From positions 1 through 27,367 of the IMG/VR virus record IMGVR_UViG_3300037808_000735: a stretch of DNA of 27,367 bases. One strand, given 5' to 3'. Shown piece after piece: positions 26,917-27,367 of this stretch. Every line of letters starts with the position of its first letter. Within the stretch, counting starts at the first letter, position 1. The translations under genes and the position numbers were made by a program. Source of the DNA: a virus. The notes beneath the pieces were generated by a model, which was not told the origin of the DNA, searched no databases, and saw only the letters and a list, made by a program, of their open reading frames with translations.

Positions 26917-27367
26917 TTAAAGTAAGAGATGGTGGACATTTAAGGAAGATCATTTCAGAGAGGCCTGATGATGCTGATCTTAATGACTTGGATGTATCTA
27001 GTGTTGATAATATGAGTTTTATGTTCAGTAATTCTAAATTCAATGGTGATATAAGTAAATGGGATGTGTCTAATGTAACTAATATGAGTTATATGTTTGG
27101 TAGTTCTATATTTAATAATGATATAAGTAAATGGGATGTTTCTAATGTTACTGATATGAGTTATATGTTTGGTAGTTCTATATTTAATAATGATATAAGT
27201 AAATGGGATACTTCTAATGTTACTGATATGGACTTTATGTTCAAAAACTCTAATTTTAATGGTGACATAAGTGAGTGGGATGTATCTAATGTAATTAATA
27301 TGGATTCAATGTTCGATGGTTCTCGATTTAATGGTGATATAAGTAAGTGGGATGTATCTAATGTTAC
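26913..27367 (+). CDS. DUF285 repeat protein, array copy 5, runs off the window
   Basis: Starts at an ATG overlapping the previous stop and stays open to the window end, giving 151 codons. N cap HLRKIISERPDDADLNDLDVS followed by at least five repeats. A stretch from about 27037 to 27228 is nearly identical in DNA to copy 1 (about 24739-24918, with the FNNDISKW pairs), and the following repeat (DMDFMFKNSNF) matches copy 2. So this gene looks like a mosaic of its neighbours. The array probably continues beyond the window. Confidence 0.85.
   Translation, partial: MIKVRDGGHLRKIISERPDDADLNDLDVSSVDNMSFMFSNSKFNGDISKWDVSNVTNMSYMFGSSIFNNDISKWDVSNVTDMSYMFGSSIFNNDISKWDTSNVTDMDFMFKNSNFNGDISEWDVSNVINMDSMFDGSRFNGDISKWDVSNV

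Noticed and set aside
24385-27367. CRISPR-like array of short repeats
   Set aside because: The 72-base periodicity is in-frame protein coding with imperfect repeats and no unique spacers.

Overview
The window reads as part of a large, AT-rich, T4-like myovirus genome, probably infecting a Vibrio or a related flagellated marine gammaproteobacterium. Reasons: tightly packed, almost all plus-strand genes with ATGA-type overlaps; T4-type replication genes (type II topoisomerase subunits, RNase H, DexA-like exonuclease, ATP-dependent DNA ligase with the active-site Lys at 158); a dense tRNA cluster; strong host-type early promoters; homing-type nucleases. The host guess rests on homologues of flagellar proteins (FlgP/LPP20-like lipoprotein, FlaG) and is an inference.

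Layout. 1-5300: nucleic-acid metabolism operon (topoisomerase large and medium subunits, RNase H, a Cys-rich small protein, a 3'-5' exonuclease, a hypothetical). 5301-6899: a structured intergenic stretch, an early promoter, four very small genes including a sigma-region-4-like helix-turn-helix protein, a 36-nt tandem repeat, and a leader-ORF/hairpin/terminator arrangement in front of a small basic protein. 6900-9201: an RNA region with Asp, Trp, Ala, Gly, Arg(UCU), Ser(GCU), CAU (Met or Ile2), Arg(UCG), Ser(UGA), Gln and Cys tRNAs, plus one tRNA-like element with CAU in its anticodon loop but non-canonical D and T loops. Two genes (zinc-ribbon-like protein, CX5R phosphatase) sit inside it. 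9264-10557: tiny early genes, two of them apparently interrupted by in-frame stops. 10558-10976: tRNA remnants. 11305-12162: the larger of two minus-strand genes, a short gp23/gp24-like capsid-fold protein. 12228-13457: early promoter, a small gene, a second CAU tRNA-like element, and a first DUF285 repeat gene preceded by a broken copy.

13477-15886 is the most unusual block: FlgP/LPP20-like lipoprotein, small secreted protein, a miniature flagellin-N-terminus-like protein, a FlaG-family protein, then an HNH and a GIY-YIG nuclease. It looks like a horizontally acquired set of flagellar-protein relatives carried by a phage and flanked by homing-type nucleases.

15905-19533: small early genes, including an HExxH protein and several one-helix membrane peptides, then DNA ligase. 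19535-24392: a double-AAA+ MoxR-like ATPase next to a metallopeptidase/VWA protein, probably a functional pair. 24385-27367: a head-to-tail array of DUF285 (BspA-like 24-residue repeat) genes, four intact or running off the window plus one broken copy, which appears to evolve by duplication and recombination.
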